NCBI GenBank assembly: GCA_963829355.1
Contig: CAWHHZ010000006.1
Location: forward strand, 277,282-341,281
Direction: 5' to 3'
Length of the DNA stretch: 64,000 nt
Source: CAWHHZ01 sp963829355
GTDB lineage: Bacteria > Acidobacteriota > Thermoanaerobaculia > Gp7-AA8 > JAHWKK01
Positions 9,010 through 17,689 of this stretch are shown in pieces. Every line of letters begins with the position of its first letter. Position 1 is the stretch's first letter. The notes beneath the pieces are model-generated. The model was not told the DNA's origin and did not search any database. It saw only the letters and a list, made by a program, of their open reading frames with translations. Made by a program: the position numbers and the translations under genes.

Positions 9010-10578
9010 TGCGATCGATCTACTTCAGTGAAGAACACGAGATGTTCCGCCGCTCAGTTCGTGAATTCGTCGAACGTGAGATTACTCCGCACGCCGAAGA
9101 GTGGGAAGAACAGCGTTCCATTCCGCGCGCGGCCTGGGAACGAATGGGTTCCGAGGGCTTCCTCGGCATCATGTTTCCCGAGGAGTCGGGAGGATCGGAC
9201 GCCGACATCTTCTACGCCGTGGCCTTTCTCGAGGAGCTTCCGCGGAGCCTCATGGGAGGTTTTGTCGCGGCCGTCACGGTGCAGCAGTTCATCGCAACCG
9301 GCGCGATCCTTCACCACGGTTCTCCTGAGCTGAAAGAGAAATACCTGCGACCCTCGATCGCCGGGCAGAAGATCGGATCGATCTCCATCTCCGAACCAGA
9401 CATCGGGTCGGATGTCGCGTCGCTTCGCACGTCTGCCGTCCGCGACGGCGACCATTGGGTACTCAACGGCGCCAAGATGTGGATCACCAATGGCGTTCAC
9501 GGCGACTTCAACGTCGTGGCCTGTCGCACGACGACCGACGGAGGGCCCTCGGGGACCAGCCTGATCATCGTCGATCGCGGAACGCCGGGAGTCACGGCGA
9601 CGCCGATTCGGAAGATGGGGTGGCACAGCTCCGATACGGCAGAAATCTCTTTCGAGAACGCCAGAGTCCCTGCCGGAAACCTCATCGGCCGCGAGAATAT
9701 GGGCTTCTACTACATCATGGAGACCTTCGCGATCGAGCGAATCGTTGCAGCCGCCACGGCCGTCGGTGCCTGCGACGTCGCAGTCGAGATGACCCTTCGA
9801 TACATGCGAGAGCGTGAAGCCTTCGGCCGGCCGATCAGCAGGTTCCAGGCCCTGCGTCATCGCATGGCCGATCTGATGACTGAGCTCGAAGCGGCGCGCC
9901 AGCTCGTGTATCAGGCAGCATGGCTGTACCAGCAGGGAGAGCAGGCGATCACAGAGTCGTCGATGGCGAAACTGTACGCCACCGAGCTGAACAAGCGGGT
10001 GGCCGACGAGTGCCTGCAGTTCTTCGGTGGGTATGGCTACACCGACGAGTACCCGATCTCGCGCTTTTTCCGCGATGCGCGCGTCTCGACGATCGTCGCC
10101 GGAACGAGCGAGATCATGCGGGAGATCATCGCAAAGACCGGGATCGACGAGGTGCGCTTCCCGGCAATCGGCGATCGGGAGCCTGAAGCCGCGAGTGAAG
10201 CCCCACCGTCTCCGGCAGCAGAGAACGTTCCGGGGACCGCGCCTCCGGTGGAGCTATCGGTCAAGGCACTGTTCGAGTCGCTTCCCGGGAGACTCCGCGA
10301 GGACCGTCCGGCCGGATGGACGGCAACGTTTCACTTCACGATCAGCGATGCGGAGCGATCCGGAATGGACCGTCCGGATCCTGGCGGATCGTTGTGAGGT
10401 CGAGACGGGCCATCACGGCACAGCCGATTGCCTCGTCTCGATGAAGGAAAAAACCTATCTCGGCATCGAGTCAGGCGAAACGGATCCGCAGATGGCCGTG
10501 CTCATGGGCAAAGTGAAGATCTCCAATCTCGCGGCAATGATGAAGTTCGCAAAGAGTTTCGAGCGCGCAAGGATCTGA
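9006..10578 (+). CDS. Acyl-CoA dehydrogenase fused to an SCP2 sterol-carrier domain, interrupted by a +1 frameshift
   Basis: FAD-dependent first step of beta-oxidation. Residues 1-~380 are a complete acyl-CoA dehydrogenase: SEPDIGSDVASL near the FAD, and AGTSEIMREII at the end. The usual late glutamate is replaced by Ala (VAGTSE), as in long-chain and isovaleryl types that use a helix-G glutamate; here the candidate is Glu244 in FAIERIV. After a Pro/Ala-rich linker (~390-415) an SCP2-like domain begins (VKALFESLPGRL). At 10352-10353 an extra G breaks the frame. Zero-frame reading stops at 10397, while the +1 frame continues the SCP2 fold (WTVRILADRCEV...) to 10578. Removing one G restores a continuous ~523-residue protein. 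It may be a real mutation or a sequence error. Confidence 0.82.
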
Positions 10579-10603
10579 TTATCAAGCTGGCCAAGCCCAA
10601 GCT

Positions 10604-10645
10604 TTCTCCCTCTCCCTCTGGGTGAGGGTCGGGGTGAGGGCGGAG
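10604..10645. repeat. REP-like repeat, left member of an inverted pair
   Basis: A pyrimidine-rich CCCTCTCCCTCTGGG arm followed by GTGAGGGTCGGGGTGAGGGC. It is the near-complement of the segment at 10790-10834, so the two form a ~40-base inverted pair. Confidence 0.75.
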
Positions 10646-10717
10646 GACGTTCATTCAACGCGAAGCGGCACTCTGTTGAAGAACTCGTCGGCAAATGACA
10701 CACATACAACACGAGCG

Positions 10718-11938
10718 CTAAACCAACCGCAATGAGTCCTCTCTCGTGCGTTTCGCCCTCGCCAGAACACTACATCGCCGCTCGCACGACGCGCTCACCC
10801 CAGCCCTCATCCCAGAGGGAGAGGGAGCTTTCTTCTCACTTTTCACCGCATCCTCCGTTGACCCTCGCTCCGCCATCGGCAGCTCGACGATGAAGGTCGA
10901 TCCGCGACCTTTCCCCTCACTTCGGGCTTCGACGCGGCCGCCGTGGAGCTCGACAATGTGACGCACGATGGAAAGGCCGAGTCCGAGACCTCCCTTCCTG
11001 CTCGCTCCCTCGGCCTGTGAGAACCGATTGAACACCTGACTGAGCAGTTCGGGCGAGATGCCGGATCCTGAGTCGCTCACCTGCAGGCGGGCCACTCCCG
11101 CGCTGCCGGTGAGCGAAACCGTTACGGCGCCATGCGAAGGAGTGAACTTGAGAGCGTTCGACACCAGATTGCGGAGCATCTGCTCGAGGCGCTCGGGGTC
11201 GCCACTGATGGCGAGATGAGAGACCTCGATTTCTCTCCTCAGATCGACCCTCTGCCGTTCGCCCTCGATTGCGAACGAGTCCAGAACGTGAGCGACGAGA
11301 GCGACGAGATCCACTGACTCTCGCTGCATGTTGATCTTTCCGACCCTCACCCGTGACGCTTCGAGAAGATCATCGACGAGACGGCTCTGAACCCGCGCAC
11401 TCCTGATAATGCTGTTGAGGCCGGTCTTCAGTTCCGGATCCTCGTTGCCGGCGCGTGACTTCAGGAGCTCGGACCAGCCGAGGATCGATGTCAGCGGGCT
11501 TCTCAGATCGTGGGTGATCGTCGCAATGAACTCGTCCTTCGCCCGGTCCAGCTCGTCGAGCTCCAGCACCGTCCTGCGCAGCGATTCCTCCGTATCGCGC
11601 CGGCTGGCGACGAGCTCACCAGTGATCAGCGCGAGGACGAAGAAAATGACGAGACGGACGAGATCCGCCGCGTCGAGATCGAAACGACCACCCGTCCCGA
11701 GATCGAAGTACGCGGTCGCGACCGCGGAGAGAATCGCCGCGAGGAGTCCTGGCCCGCGTCCCGCCCACAGAGAGGAGAGAAGGATCGCGAGGTAGTACGG
11801 CGCCGGCGGGTTCGCGGGCAGCGCATCACTGATGAGTCGCGCCAGCCCGACGAGCACGAGAACCGCGACATAGCCCCTCCAGCCTCGCAGCTCGAAGTGG
11901 CGCGGGATATCCGGCGCGCGTGAGGCTTTCTCATGCAT
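10718..11938 (-). CDS. Membrane-bound sensor histidine kinase
   Basis: Two-component sensor kinase of 406 residues from ATG 11938 (TTG 11941 is also possible). Residues ~20-110 hold about four hydrophobic segments resembling the DUF4118/KdpD-type membrane module. A short coiled linker leads to HisKA with phosphoacceptor His143 in ITHDLRSPLTSILGW. The HATPase_c domain follows with N-box NLVSNALKFTP, G1 DSGSGI, F-box NRFSQAE and G2 GLGLGLSIV. The catalytic domain ends near ELPMAERG. The last ~45 residues are encoded by a REP-like repeat (10790-10834) and are probably an acquired tail. No partner response regulator is adjacent. There is no clear Shine-Dalgarno sequence. Confidence 0.9.
   Translation of the reverse strand: MHEKASRAPDIPRHFELRGWRGYVAVLVLVGLARLISDALPANPPAPYYLAILLSSLWAGRGPGLLAAILSAVATAYFDLGTGGRFDLDAADLVRLVIFFVLALITGELVASRRDTEESLRRTVLELDELDRAKDEFIATITHDLRSPLTSILGWSELLKSRAGNEDPELKTGLNSIIRSARVQSRLVDDLLEASRVRVGKINMQRESVDLVALVAHVLDSFAIEGERQRVDLRREIEVSHLAISGDPERLEQMLRNLVSNALKFTPSHGAVTVSLTGSAGVARLQVSDSGSGISPELLSQVFNRFSQAEGASRKGGLGLGLSIVRHIVELHGGRVEARSEGKGRGSTFIVELPMAERGSTEDAVKSEKKAPSPSGMRAGVSASCERRCSVLARAKRTREDSLRLV
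10790..10834. repeat. REP-like repeat, right member, inside the 3' end of the kinase gene
   Basis: GCTCACCCCAGCCCTCATCC followed by AGAGGGAGAGGGAGC, the inverse of 10604-10645. It is read through in frame as part of the histidine kinase C-terminus. Confidence 0.75.
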
Positions 11939-11976
11939 CAATCTGCTTCAGTCCGTCTCGCTGGTTTTCGTCACGA

Positions 11977-14427
11977 TCAGATGGGGCTTCCCGGTGGAAC
12001 GGTCAGCATCGGAAGCGGGAGTCGTGGGGCGTAAGGCCGTTCGATCCAGCGATCGATCTCGAGGGCGAGGTTTTCCCGGTGCATCCCTTCGACTCCAGAT
12101 GCCGGCTTCTTCAACTCGGCGCTGAGACGCCGCAGCGTAGAGGCGACGATCGATCTCACGGCAAACGAAGTCTGGTCGTCCGCTCCGAGCAGCATCATCC
12201 GGCTCACGATGAGCGATTGTAGAGCCCGACCGAGCGTTGCCGCGTACCCATCATCCCCTCTCTGCCAGCTCTCTTTCACCAGAGCTTCGACGATCCGATC
12301 GAAGCCGGGGTTTCGCGCATCCTCGGCATTGAGCGCGATCAGCCGGTTTGCTCGATGAGGCTGGAGAAGTCCGCGGACGGCGAAATCTGCCGAGAGCAGT
12401 CCCGCGGCGATCGGATCGAAGGTTGGATCCGTACGTCCGGGGAAGATCTCGAGGACAGGACTGTCGAAGCCCCAGGCGCCCGGCGGGAGGACTTCGAGGA
12501 TCGATTCCGGCACTCTCAGGGCGCCGAGCTCGATCGTCTCGAGCACGGCAGCCAGCGCATCCATCTGTCTTTCCGGAGCGAGGACGTGTCGCACGGTCGG
12601 CGGTACAGGTCCGTCTGCCGTCTTGACCGCGTAGGCGTACTCGACTCCGCCGACGCTCTTGACTGCCGCCTCGACCTGATAGCGATGATGAAGAAAGAGG
12701 GGGAGCAGCCTCGCCTCCAGAAGAGAGACGGGCAGACCGGGCTCGAGATTGTCGAGTCCGAAATGCGCGAGGGCAATCTCGCGCACCTTCATCTCGTGCC
12801 GCAGCATCGCGACAGGATCGCTGCCGTTGTCCCAGAGGTTCGCAAGAGGATGTGCTGCTCCATCGGGGCGCGCATCCTCGTCCGTGATGTAGAGATATCC
12901 CGCCTCGACGCCTTCACGGACGAGTGCATCGAGAGCGTTCGACTCGTCGACCCCGGCGGGGAAGTCGGTGTACGCGTAACGTATGGCCCACTTGTCGTAG
13001 TCGCCGATCCCGGAGGCGTACGCATCACTCAGATCGAGCTCTCCATCACGGATCTGGATGTAAGGCGCCGGATAATCCATGACGGACGCGCGCCCGTAGG
13101 TGCTCGCGGCAAAGTTGTGAGCGAGACCGATCGTGTGCCCGACCTCGTGCGCCGACAACTGCCGTATGCGAGCGAGCGCGAGCTGAGTCGGACTGATGCT
13201 CCGGTCGAGATTGGTGAGGTAGTCGAATGACGGAACGACCTCCGGATCTCCGAAAAGCGATACCAGACCCGTCGCCAGCAGATAGTCCTGTCGCACGCGA
13301 AGCGACCCGAGGGTGACGTTTCCCTTCAGGATCTCGCCGGTACGCGGGTCGATCACCCCTCCGCCGTACGACCATCCGCGCGTCGAGCGGTGAACCCAGC
13401 TGATCAGGTTGTAGCGCAGATCCATCGGATCAGCGTCGGCCGGCAACATCCGAACCTGGAACGCATCCCGATACCCGGCCGCCTCGAACGCGTCGTTCCA
13501 CCACCGCGCCCCATCGAGAAGCGCGGAGCGCACCGGCTCCGGCGTCCCCGGATCGAGGTAGTAGATGATCGGTTCGACAGGTTCGGACACGGCCGCGGTG
13601 GGATCCTTTTTCTCCAGCCTGTGCCGGGCAATCCACCGTTTCTCGACCGGCTCGCTGACCGGGGAGGAGAAGTCGTAGAAGGTGATGCCGTAAACGCCGA
13701 CCCGAGGATCGAACTGGCGCGGCTCGTACCCAGCCTCGGGCAGCTCGACGAACGAGAGATGCTGGCGCACCGTCACGGCTGCGCTCGAGGGAGTCACTCC
13801 GCCGACGAGCCGGCCCTCCGGCTTATCCGTGGTGAACGTCAGAATCGTCTCGATCTCGCTGTTCTTCGGAAAGGCCTTCGTCCGCGGCAGGTGGAGCGCG
13901 CTGCGCGAGTCGTCGAGGCGATACGTCCCCTGTTCGGTGTTCGACAGAGCCGCTGATACTCCGTGAGCGTCACGGAGCACGAACTTCGTCGCATCCACGA
14001 GGACCGTGCCATCGGTCTCGGCGGCGACTTCGAATCCCCACAGCACCGACTGCGCGAAGGAGTCCTCGACGGCCTGCTGTTCGAGATCGTCCCCACCGAT
14101 GGCGCGATAGCGATAGTTCGGCTCGACCATCAGGACCTTCGGCCCGATCCGCTGGAAGGTGACGACGTGAGAGTCGCCGAGCTGGCCGCGATCGAGCCCG
14201 ATCGGATTCGATCCGAGACCGGCGGGAAGGGAGATCTGGTAGAGAAGCTCCTCACCGAAGCGTGAGATTTCGAGATACAGCGTTCCGGACTGAGCATCCC
14301 AGTACATGGGAATGAACCCGTCGAGCTTCGCGAGCCCCTTCGTCTTCTCCGCGATCGATGGTTTCTCCTGCGCAAACAGAGAAACCGACACCAGCAGCAC
14401 GACAATCATCATCGAGATCTTTCGCAT
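11977..14427 (-). CDS. Secreted zinc metalloprotease of the HEXXHXXGXXH (metzincin-like) type
   Basis: An 816-residue exported protease. The signal peptide (~1-20, ending VSLFAQ) is followed by a long N-terminal region (~25-300) typical of the DUF5117/DUF5118 bacterial metalloproteases. The zinc-binding motif HEVGHTIGLAH lies near residues 425-435, with three histidine ligands and a catalytic glutamate. The downstream DUF5117-like C-terminal region contains a conserved YAYAV...PVPP segment near 620. GGAG lies 5 bases before the ATG. It is probably periplasmic or secreted; the substrate is unknown. It is transcribed in the same direction as the histidine kinase but separated by 38 bases without a clear coupling signal. 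Confidence 0.9.
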   Translation of the reverse strand: MRKISMMIVVLLVSVSLFAQEKPSIAEKTKGLAKLDGFIPMYWDAQSGTLYLEISRFGEELLYQISLPAGLGSNPIGLDRGQLGDSHVVTFQRIGPKVLMVEPNYRYRAIGGDDLEQQAVEDSFAQSVLWGFEVAAETDGTVLVDATKFVLRDAHGVSAALSNTEQGTYRLDDSRSALHLPRTKAFPKNSEIETILTFTTDKPEGRLVGGVTPSSAAVTVRQHLSFVELPEAGYEPRQFDPRVGVYGITFYDFSSPVSEPVEKRWIARHRLEKKDPTAAVSEPVEPIIYYLDPGTPEPVRSALLDGARWWNDAFEAAGYRDAFQVRMLPADADPMDLRYNLISWVHRSTRGWSYGGGVIDPRTGEILKGNVTLGSLRVRQDYLLATGLVSLFGDPEVVPSFDYLTNLDRSISPTQLALARIRQLSAHEVGHTIGLAHNFAASTYGRASVMDYPAPYIQIRDGELDLSDAYASGIGDYDKWAIRYAYTDFPAGVDESNALDALVREGVEAGYLYITDEDARPDGAAHPLANLWDNGSDPVAMLRHEMKVREIALAHFGLDNLEPGLPVSLLEARLLPLFLHHRYQVEAAVKSVGGVEYAYAVKTADGPVPPTVRHVLAPERQMDALAAVLETIELGALRVPESILEVLPPGAWGFDSPVLEIFPGRTDPTFDPIAAGLLSADFAVRGLLQPHRANRLIALNAEDARNPGFDRIVEALVKESWQRGDDGYAATLGRALQSLIVSRMMLLGADDQTSFAVRSIVASTLRRLSAELKKPASGVEGMHRENLALEIDRWIERPYAPRLPLPMLTVPPGSPI

Positions 14428-14480
14428 CGCTCCATTGTAAGAGGAACGCTGACGTGTCGGCTCCGCAGACGTGGAACGAC

Positions 14481-14630
14481 GGATCCTGCAACCGCCTGCA
14501 CCTGAGGAGCGAGGCGACGAAGGGAAGGAGCGGCCTCATGGCGACTGAATGGAATCGGGACGGGGGAAGGTGTCTTCCATTGGTCCCCGACCCAGATTCC
14601 TCCTCCCCACGCTCTGGCGGCTAGGATGAC
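14481..14630. repeat. Dispersed inverted repeat family B, copy 1
   Basis: Contains CACCTGAGGAGCGAGGCGAC, AAGGGAAGGAGCGGC and a right end in GATTCCTCCTC...AGGATGACAG. It is a diverged relative of the copy at 62121-62248. It fills most of the gap between the divergent metalloprotease and dehydratase genes. Confidence 0.7.
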
Positions 14631-14695
14631 AGACGGTGGTATTTTCGAGCAGCTAAGGAATGACGAATGCTGGAGGCGTTAACCAGGTCCCCTGC

Positions 14696-14701
14696 TACAC
14701 T
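14696..14701 (+). promoter_or_regulatory. Putative -10 hexamer of a leaderless dehydratase transcript
   Basis: TACACT ends 7 bases before ATG 14709, and no Shine-Dalgarno sequence is present. Confidence 0.4.
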
Positions 14702-14708
14702 CCCGCCC

Positions 14709-15671
14709 ATGACACTGGAAGCGCCTCGCCTCGTGACCGCGGCGGAAGTTCGTGAAGCACGCGACAGAATCGCCGGCACGATCACACGCACGCCACTGAT
14801 CCGGCTCGAGCTCGACGATCGGGATCGTGAGATCTGGCTGAAGCTCGAGAATCTGCAGCCGATCAACGCCTTCAAGATCCGAGGCGCGGCCAATGCGGTC
14901 GCCCATCTCTCCGACGAGCAGCGCAGCAAGGGCGTCTGGACGATCAGCGCTGGGAACGCCGGACAGGGAGTGGCGTACGCGGCCCGCGCTGCCGGTGTTC
15001 CTTGTACCGTCGTCGTCATCGAAACGGCTCCCGCCACAAAGGTCGAGCGGATGAGAAGGCTCGGCGCAACACTGATCAAGGCTCCTTTCAATGAATGCTG
15101 GGCTGCCATGGAGGCGCGGGAGTTTCCGGGCGTCGAAGGGACCTTCGTGCACCCGTTCGACGATCATCACTTCATCGCGGGCAATGCGACGATCGCACTC
15201 GAGATTCTCGAAGATCTGCCCTCGGTGGATACCGTGATCGCAGCAATTGGAGGGGGCGGTCTCATCTCCGGGATGGCAGCCGTCCTCAAGGAGCTCAAGC
15301 CGGGTGTGGCAGTGTACGGAGCAGAGCCGGAGACCGCGGCTCCCGCGGCGTACTCGTTCCGCCACGGCGAGCCCCTCGAATTTCCGGAGTGGAAAGCATC
15401 CTTTGTCGACGGGGCGGGTGGAAAATCCGTGTTTCCTCGCATGTGGGAGCGCATGAAGGACGTCGTCGATGGTTCGCTCGTCGTGTCGCTCGACGAGACC
15501 CGGGAGGCTGTGCGTGTGATCGCCGACCGCGCGCGCGTGATCGCGGAGGGTGCCGGTGGTCTGCCCGTTGCAGCGGCGCTGAGCGGACGAGCGGGGAAGG
15601 GCCGGATCGTCTGTATCGTCTCCGGCGGCAACATCGACCCTCACACATTTTCGGAGATCATTACGTCATGA
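14709..15671 (+). CDS. PLP-dependent threonine/serine dehydratase-like enzyme
   Basis: Fold-type II PLP enzyme of 320 residues, in the range of catabolic threonine dehydratase and serine racemase (single catalytic domain, no ACT domain). Lys56 in NAFKIRGA is the PLP Schiff-base lysine. SAGNAGQGVAYAA (~82-94) corresponds to the substrate/asparagine loop. GGGGLISGMAAVL (~179-191) binds the cofactor phosphate. Expected reaction: threonine or serine to 2-oxobutyrate or pyruvate plus ammonia, but racemase activity cannot be excluded from sequence. ATG 14709 is chosen over the upstream in-frame start at 14667, which has no family similarity. The next gene overlaps by ATGA. Confidence 0.87.
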   Translation: MTLEAPRLVTAAEVREARDRIAGTITRTPLIRLELDDRDREIWLKLENLQPINAFKIRGAANAVAHLSDEQRSKGVWTISAGNAGQGVAYAARAAGVPCTVVVIETAPATKVERMRRLGATLIKAPFNECWAAMEAREFPGVEGTFVHPFDDHHFIAGNATIALEILEDLPSVDTVIAAIGGGGLISGMAAVLKELKPGVAVYGAEPETAAPAAYSFRHGEPLEFPEWKASFVDGAGGKSVFPRMWERMKDVVDGSLVVSLDETREAVRVIADRARVIAEGAGGLPVAAALSGRAGKGRIVCIVSGGNIDPHTFSEIITS

Positions 15672-16237
15672 AGATGCGGAGCAAAACCATACTGACCCTT
15701 CTGGTCCCGGCCCTGCTTTTCTGCGGCGAACCGAAACCGCGAGAGGGTTTGCCGGCCGGACCTGTGAGCATACGAGGATGGGTGTCACGAGTCGAGGGCG
15801 TTCCGAACTACAACGCCAGCGGGCCGTTCTACGACCTGAACGCCTACGTCGAAGGGATCGAGCGAGTCACCGGTGGCGTGAGGGAGAACGGAGCGTTCAT
15901 CATTCTCGGCGTTCCCCCCGGCGCGTCCACGATCGTCTTTCAGGCGCCCGGAATCGAAGGCGCGTCGATCCATTTCGAAGGTCTCCCCCCGAAAGCAGAC
16001 GTCCTGCTTCCAGGAGTCGTTCTGACTCCCGGTGGGGCGACCATCAAGAACCCAGAGGCGGCGAAGGTCCGTATACCGGCCGGACGGGAAGGTGAGATCG
16101 AGCAGATCGAGTCGGCCACCACCGCCAATGGTGTCGATTTGCCGACCTACAACGTTCCGCTCCGTGAGCTGGGCGACCGCCTGAACTACCCGGAGCCGCC
16201 GCCACGCTCGAACGTAATCTCGGTTCAGCCGGAGTAG
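15668..16237 (+). CDS. Exported protein of unknown function
   Basis: A 189-residue protein starting in the ATGA overlap with the dehydratase gene, so probably co-translated. The N-terminus (KMRSKTILTLLVPALLFC) is a signal peptide. The Cys at residue 19 is a possible lipidation site, although Phe at -1 is unusual for a lipobox. The mature part contains a beta-rich segment with ENGAFIILGVPPGASTIVFQAPG (~75-97), which resembles a carboxypeptidase-regulatory-like sandwich. The C-terminal ~50 residues are hydrophilic and Pro-rich. The function is unknown, and there is no evident metabolic link to the dehydratase. Confidence 0.75.
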   Translation: MKMRSKTILTLLVPALLFCGEPKPREGLPAGPVSIRGWVSRVEGVPNYNASGPFYDLNAYVEGIERVTGGVRENGAFIILGVPPGASTIVFQAPGIEGASIHFEGLPPKADVLLPGVVLTPGGATIKNPEAAKVRIPAGREGEIEQIESATTANGVDLPTYNVPLRELGDRLNYPEPPPRSNVISVQPE

Positions 16238-16246
16238 TGACAGCAT

Positions 16247-16661
16247 GTCCATCCTGAGCCGCCGGATCCCGCGAAGCGGGAGGAGGCCTGCCCTGAGCGA
16301 AGCCGAAGGGACGGTCGAAGGATCGCGTACGGCCCGACTCTTCCGACGCCAGGTACGAGACAGTCAGGACTCACCCGATCCTTCGCTGCGCCAGACTGTG
16401 TGAAAACCCGATCGGCTTCGCGACCGTCTTTTTTGGAGTGCTGAGCTCGCCGAAGGACGAGCTCAGCTTTACATCACGCCGCCTTACGGGCTGCGGCGGG
16501 TTGCAAGCTGCAGTGGAAATTTCCTGACTGGTCCCGATTGCGGCCTCGATGGTGGTTGCCACGGGATCCAAAGCGGCGCTCGTCCTCCGGCGAGCACCGC
16601 ACTCCAAAGTCACAGCCTCGATTCACGAGGCGTTTTCACACAGTCTCGCGCTCAGGATGAC
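16247..16661. repeat. Dispersed inverted repeat family A, copy 3, split by an inserted element
   Basis: The left arm (CATCCTGAGCCGCCGGATCC ... CCCGATCCTTCGCTGCGC) ends at 16391. The right arm resumes at 16648 (GCGCTCAGGATGAC). The 256 bases between them are the mobile element at 16393-16646. Joining the arms recreates the intact repeat end. Confidence 0.9.
16393..16646. mobile_element. MITE-like element, copy 1, nested in a family A repeat
   Basis: Non-coding, 254 bases with perfect 15-bp terminal inverted repeats (AGACTGTGTGAAAAC and its complement). Inside are two strong hairpins (GCTGAGCTCG/CGAGCTCAGC and GCGGCGCTCG/CGAGCACCGC) enclosed by TTTGGAGTGC/GCACTCCAAA, so the whole unit is a nested palindrome. 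GCGC flanks both sides (16388-16391 and 16648-16651) and probably represents the target-site duplication. A second copy is at 35486-35735. No transposase is encoded here. Confidence 0.85.
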
Positions 16662-16754
16662 AAGGTTTGAAACGAGGCAGCAGGAGCCACGAAAGCCGCT
16701 TCTGGCGCGGTGATTGAAACATATCTTCAGAGAAAATGAACCAGAGGAGGAGAT

Positions 16755-16994
16755 ATGGCTTCAGATCGCACCGTCTATCACGTCGTTCCAAACGCGGACA
16801 AATCGAAGTGGCTCGTCACACGCGAGCACGATGACAATTTCCGGAAGGAGTACGAGACCAAGGCCGAAGCAGAGGACGCGGCAAAGTCCCGTGCTCGTGG
16901 CGAAGAGCCGAGTCAGGTGAAGGTACACCTCGAGAACGGCAACATGGAATACGAGTCGACCTACGGCGACGATCCCGTCCGCACACCGAACTAG
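16755..16994 (+). CDS. DUF2188 domain protein
   Basis: A 79-residue protein with the features of the DUF2188 family: YHVVPNADKSKWLVT near the N-terminus, a KAEAEDAAKSRA helix, and a C-terminal GNMEYESTYGDDPVRTP. The family is small and cytoplasmic, and its molecular function is not established. A strong AGGAGGAG sequence 5 bases before the ATG supports the start. The lipoprotein gene begins 9 bases after the stop codon, suggesting one transcript. Confidence 0.88.
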   Translation: MASDRTVYHVVPNADKSKWLVTREHDDNFRKEYETKAEAEDAAKSRARGEEPSQVKVHLENGNMEYESTYGDDPVRTPN

Positions 16995-17003
16995 GACCGA
17001 GAG

Positions 17004-17255
17004 ATGAGCCGGCTTCGGTACCTTGCAGTGGGATTGAGTCTCGCTGCCGCAACGACAATCGGTTGCAATGACGCATTGCTTCAGGAAGAAGAACCGCAGC
17101 GAACCTGGCAGGCCGAGGAAGAACTGAAGGGAGAGCCGGTGCCGATGTCGACCGATACCACGGACACGGACCCGGATCTGCGACCGAGAGACTACCCCTC
17201 GGAAGTGCAGACCAGGGATGACACCGAGTCTGTGGTTGAGCCGATGGAGGAGTAA
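17004..17255 (+). CDS. Small acidic lipoprotein of unknown function
   Basis: An 83-residue predicted lipoprotein. The signal peptide has two arginines, a hydrophobic core and lipobox TIGC with Cys21. The mature ~62 residues are highly acidic and disordered-looking (repeated Glu and Thr-Asp). A GAGAG sequence precedes the ATG. It follows the DUF2188 gene after 9 bases. I do not recognise the family. Confidence 0.72.
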   Translation: MSRLRYLAVGLSLAAATTIGCNDALLQEEEPQRTWQAEEELKGEPVPMSTDTTDTDPDLRPRDYPSEVQTRDDTESVVEPMEE

Positions 17256-17366
17256 AAGCCCGGTTCACTTCCGCTGCACCAAACTCGAGCGGCACCACAG
17301 AGCTGATTTTGCTGTCCGGTCACTTTTCTCGAGTACGGTCGATTTTTCCCGTAATACGCAACGGTT

Positions 17367-17396
17367 TTGCTTTTTAGTTCCATAATTCGATAAGAT
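17367..17396 (+). promoter_or_regulatory. Putative sigma70-type promoter
   Basis: TTGCTT and TAAGAT with an 18-base spacer in a locally AT-rich stretch, 9 bases before the start of the small ORF at 17406. Confidence 0.35.
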
Positions 17397-17405
17397 ATTT
17401 GCATC

Positions 17406-17666
17406 TTGAGATACGAACCACTGCGGGACGACGTCCAGCAACTTATTGATCACCTGTCCGATGCGAAACGAAAACCGTCGGCTGCGCTCGTCAAGCGGAC
17501 GGCCGACCGGCTCGCGATGATGATGCTGGAAAGTGGCCCGGTTCTCCAGATTCTGGGCTCTCCTAAGGACATTGATCTGCGGATGAGGACCCTCAGGCAC
17601 CTCATGGAGCTGGAACGGATCATCGCGCGGAAATGCCTTCACGGCAACGACAGCCACGAACTCTGA
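17406..17666 (+). CDS. Hypothetical small protein
   Basis: An 86-residue open frame with TTG as the only sensible start and no Shine-Dalgarno sequence, but with a plausible promoter immediately upstream. The product would be helical and basic (HLSDAKRKPSAALVKRTADRL, then MRTLRHLMELERIIARK), with two cysteine-poor amphipathic segments. It is not recognised. It could be a leaderless small gene or chance; the codon composition resembles the neighbours. Confidence 0.4.
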   Translation: MRYEPLRDDVQQLIDHLSDAKRKPSAALVKRTADRLAMMMLESGPVLQILGSPKDIDLRMRTLRHLMELERIIARKCLHGNDSHEL

Positions 17667-17689
17667 AGAGGCAGAATCGCTGATCCCGA

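Noticed and set aside
12355..13230. 291-codon plus-strand frame inside the metalloprotease gene
   Set aside because: Antisense shadow produced by GC-biased codon use; no start signal and no domain.
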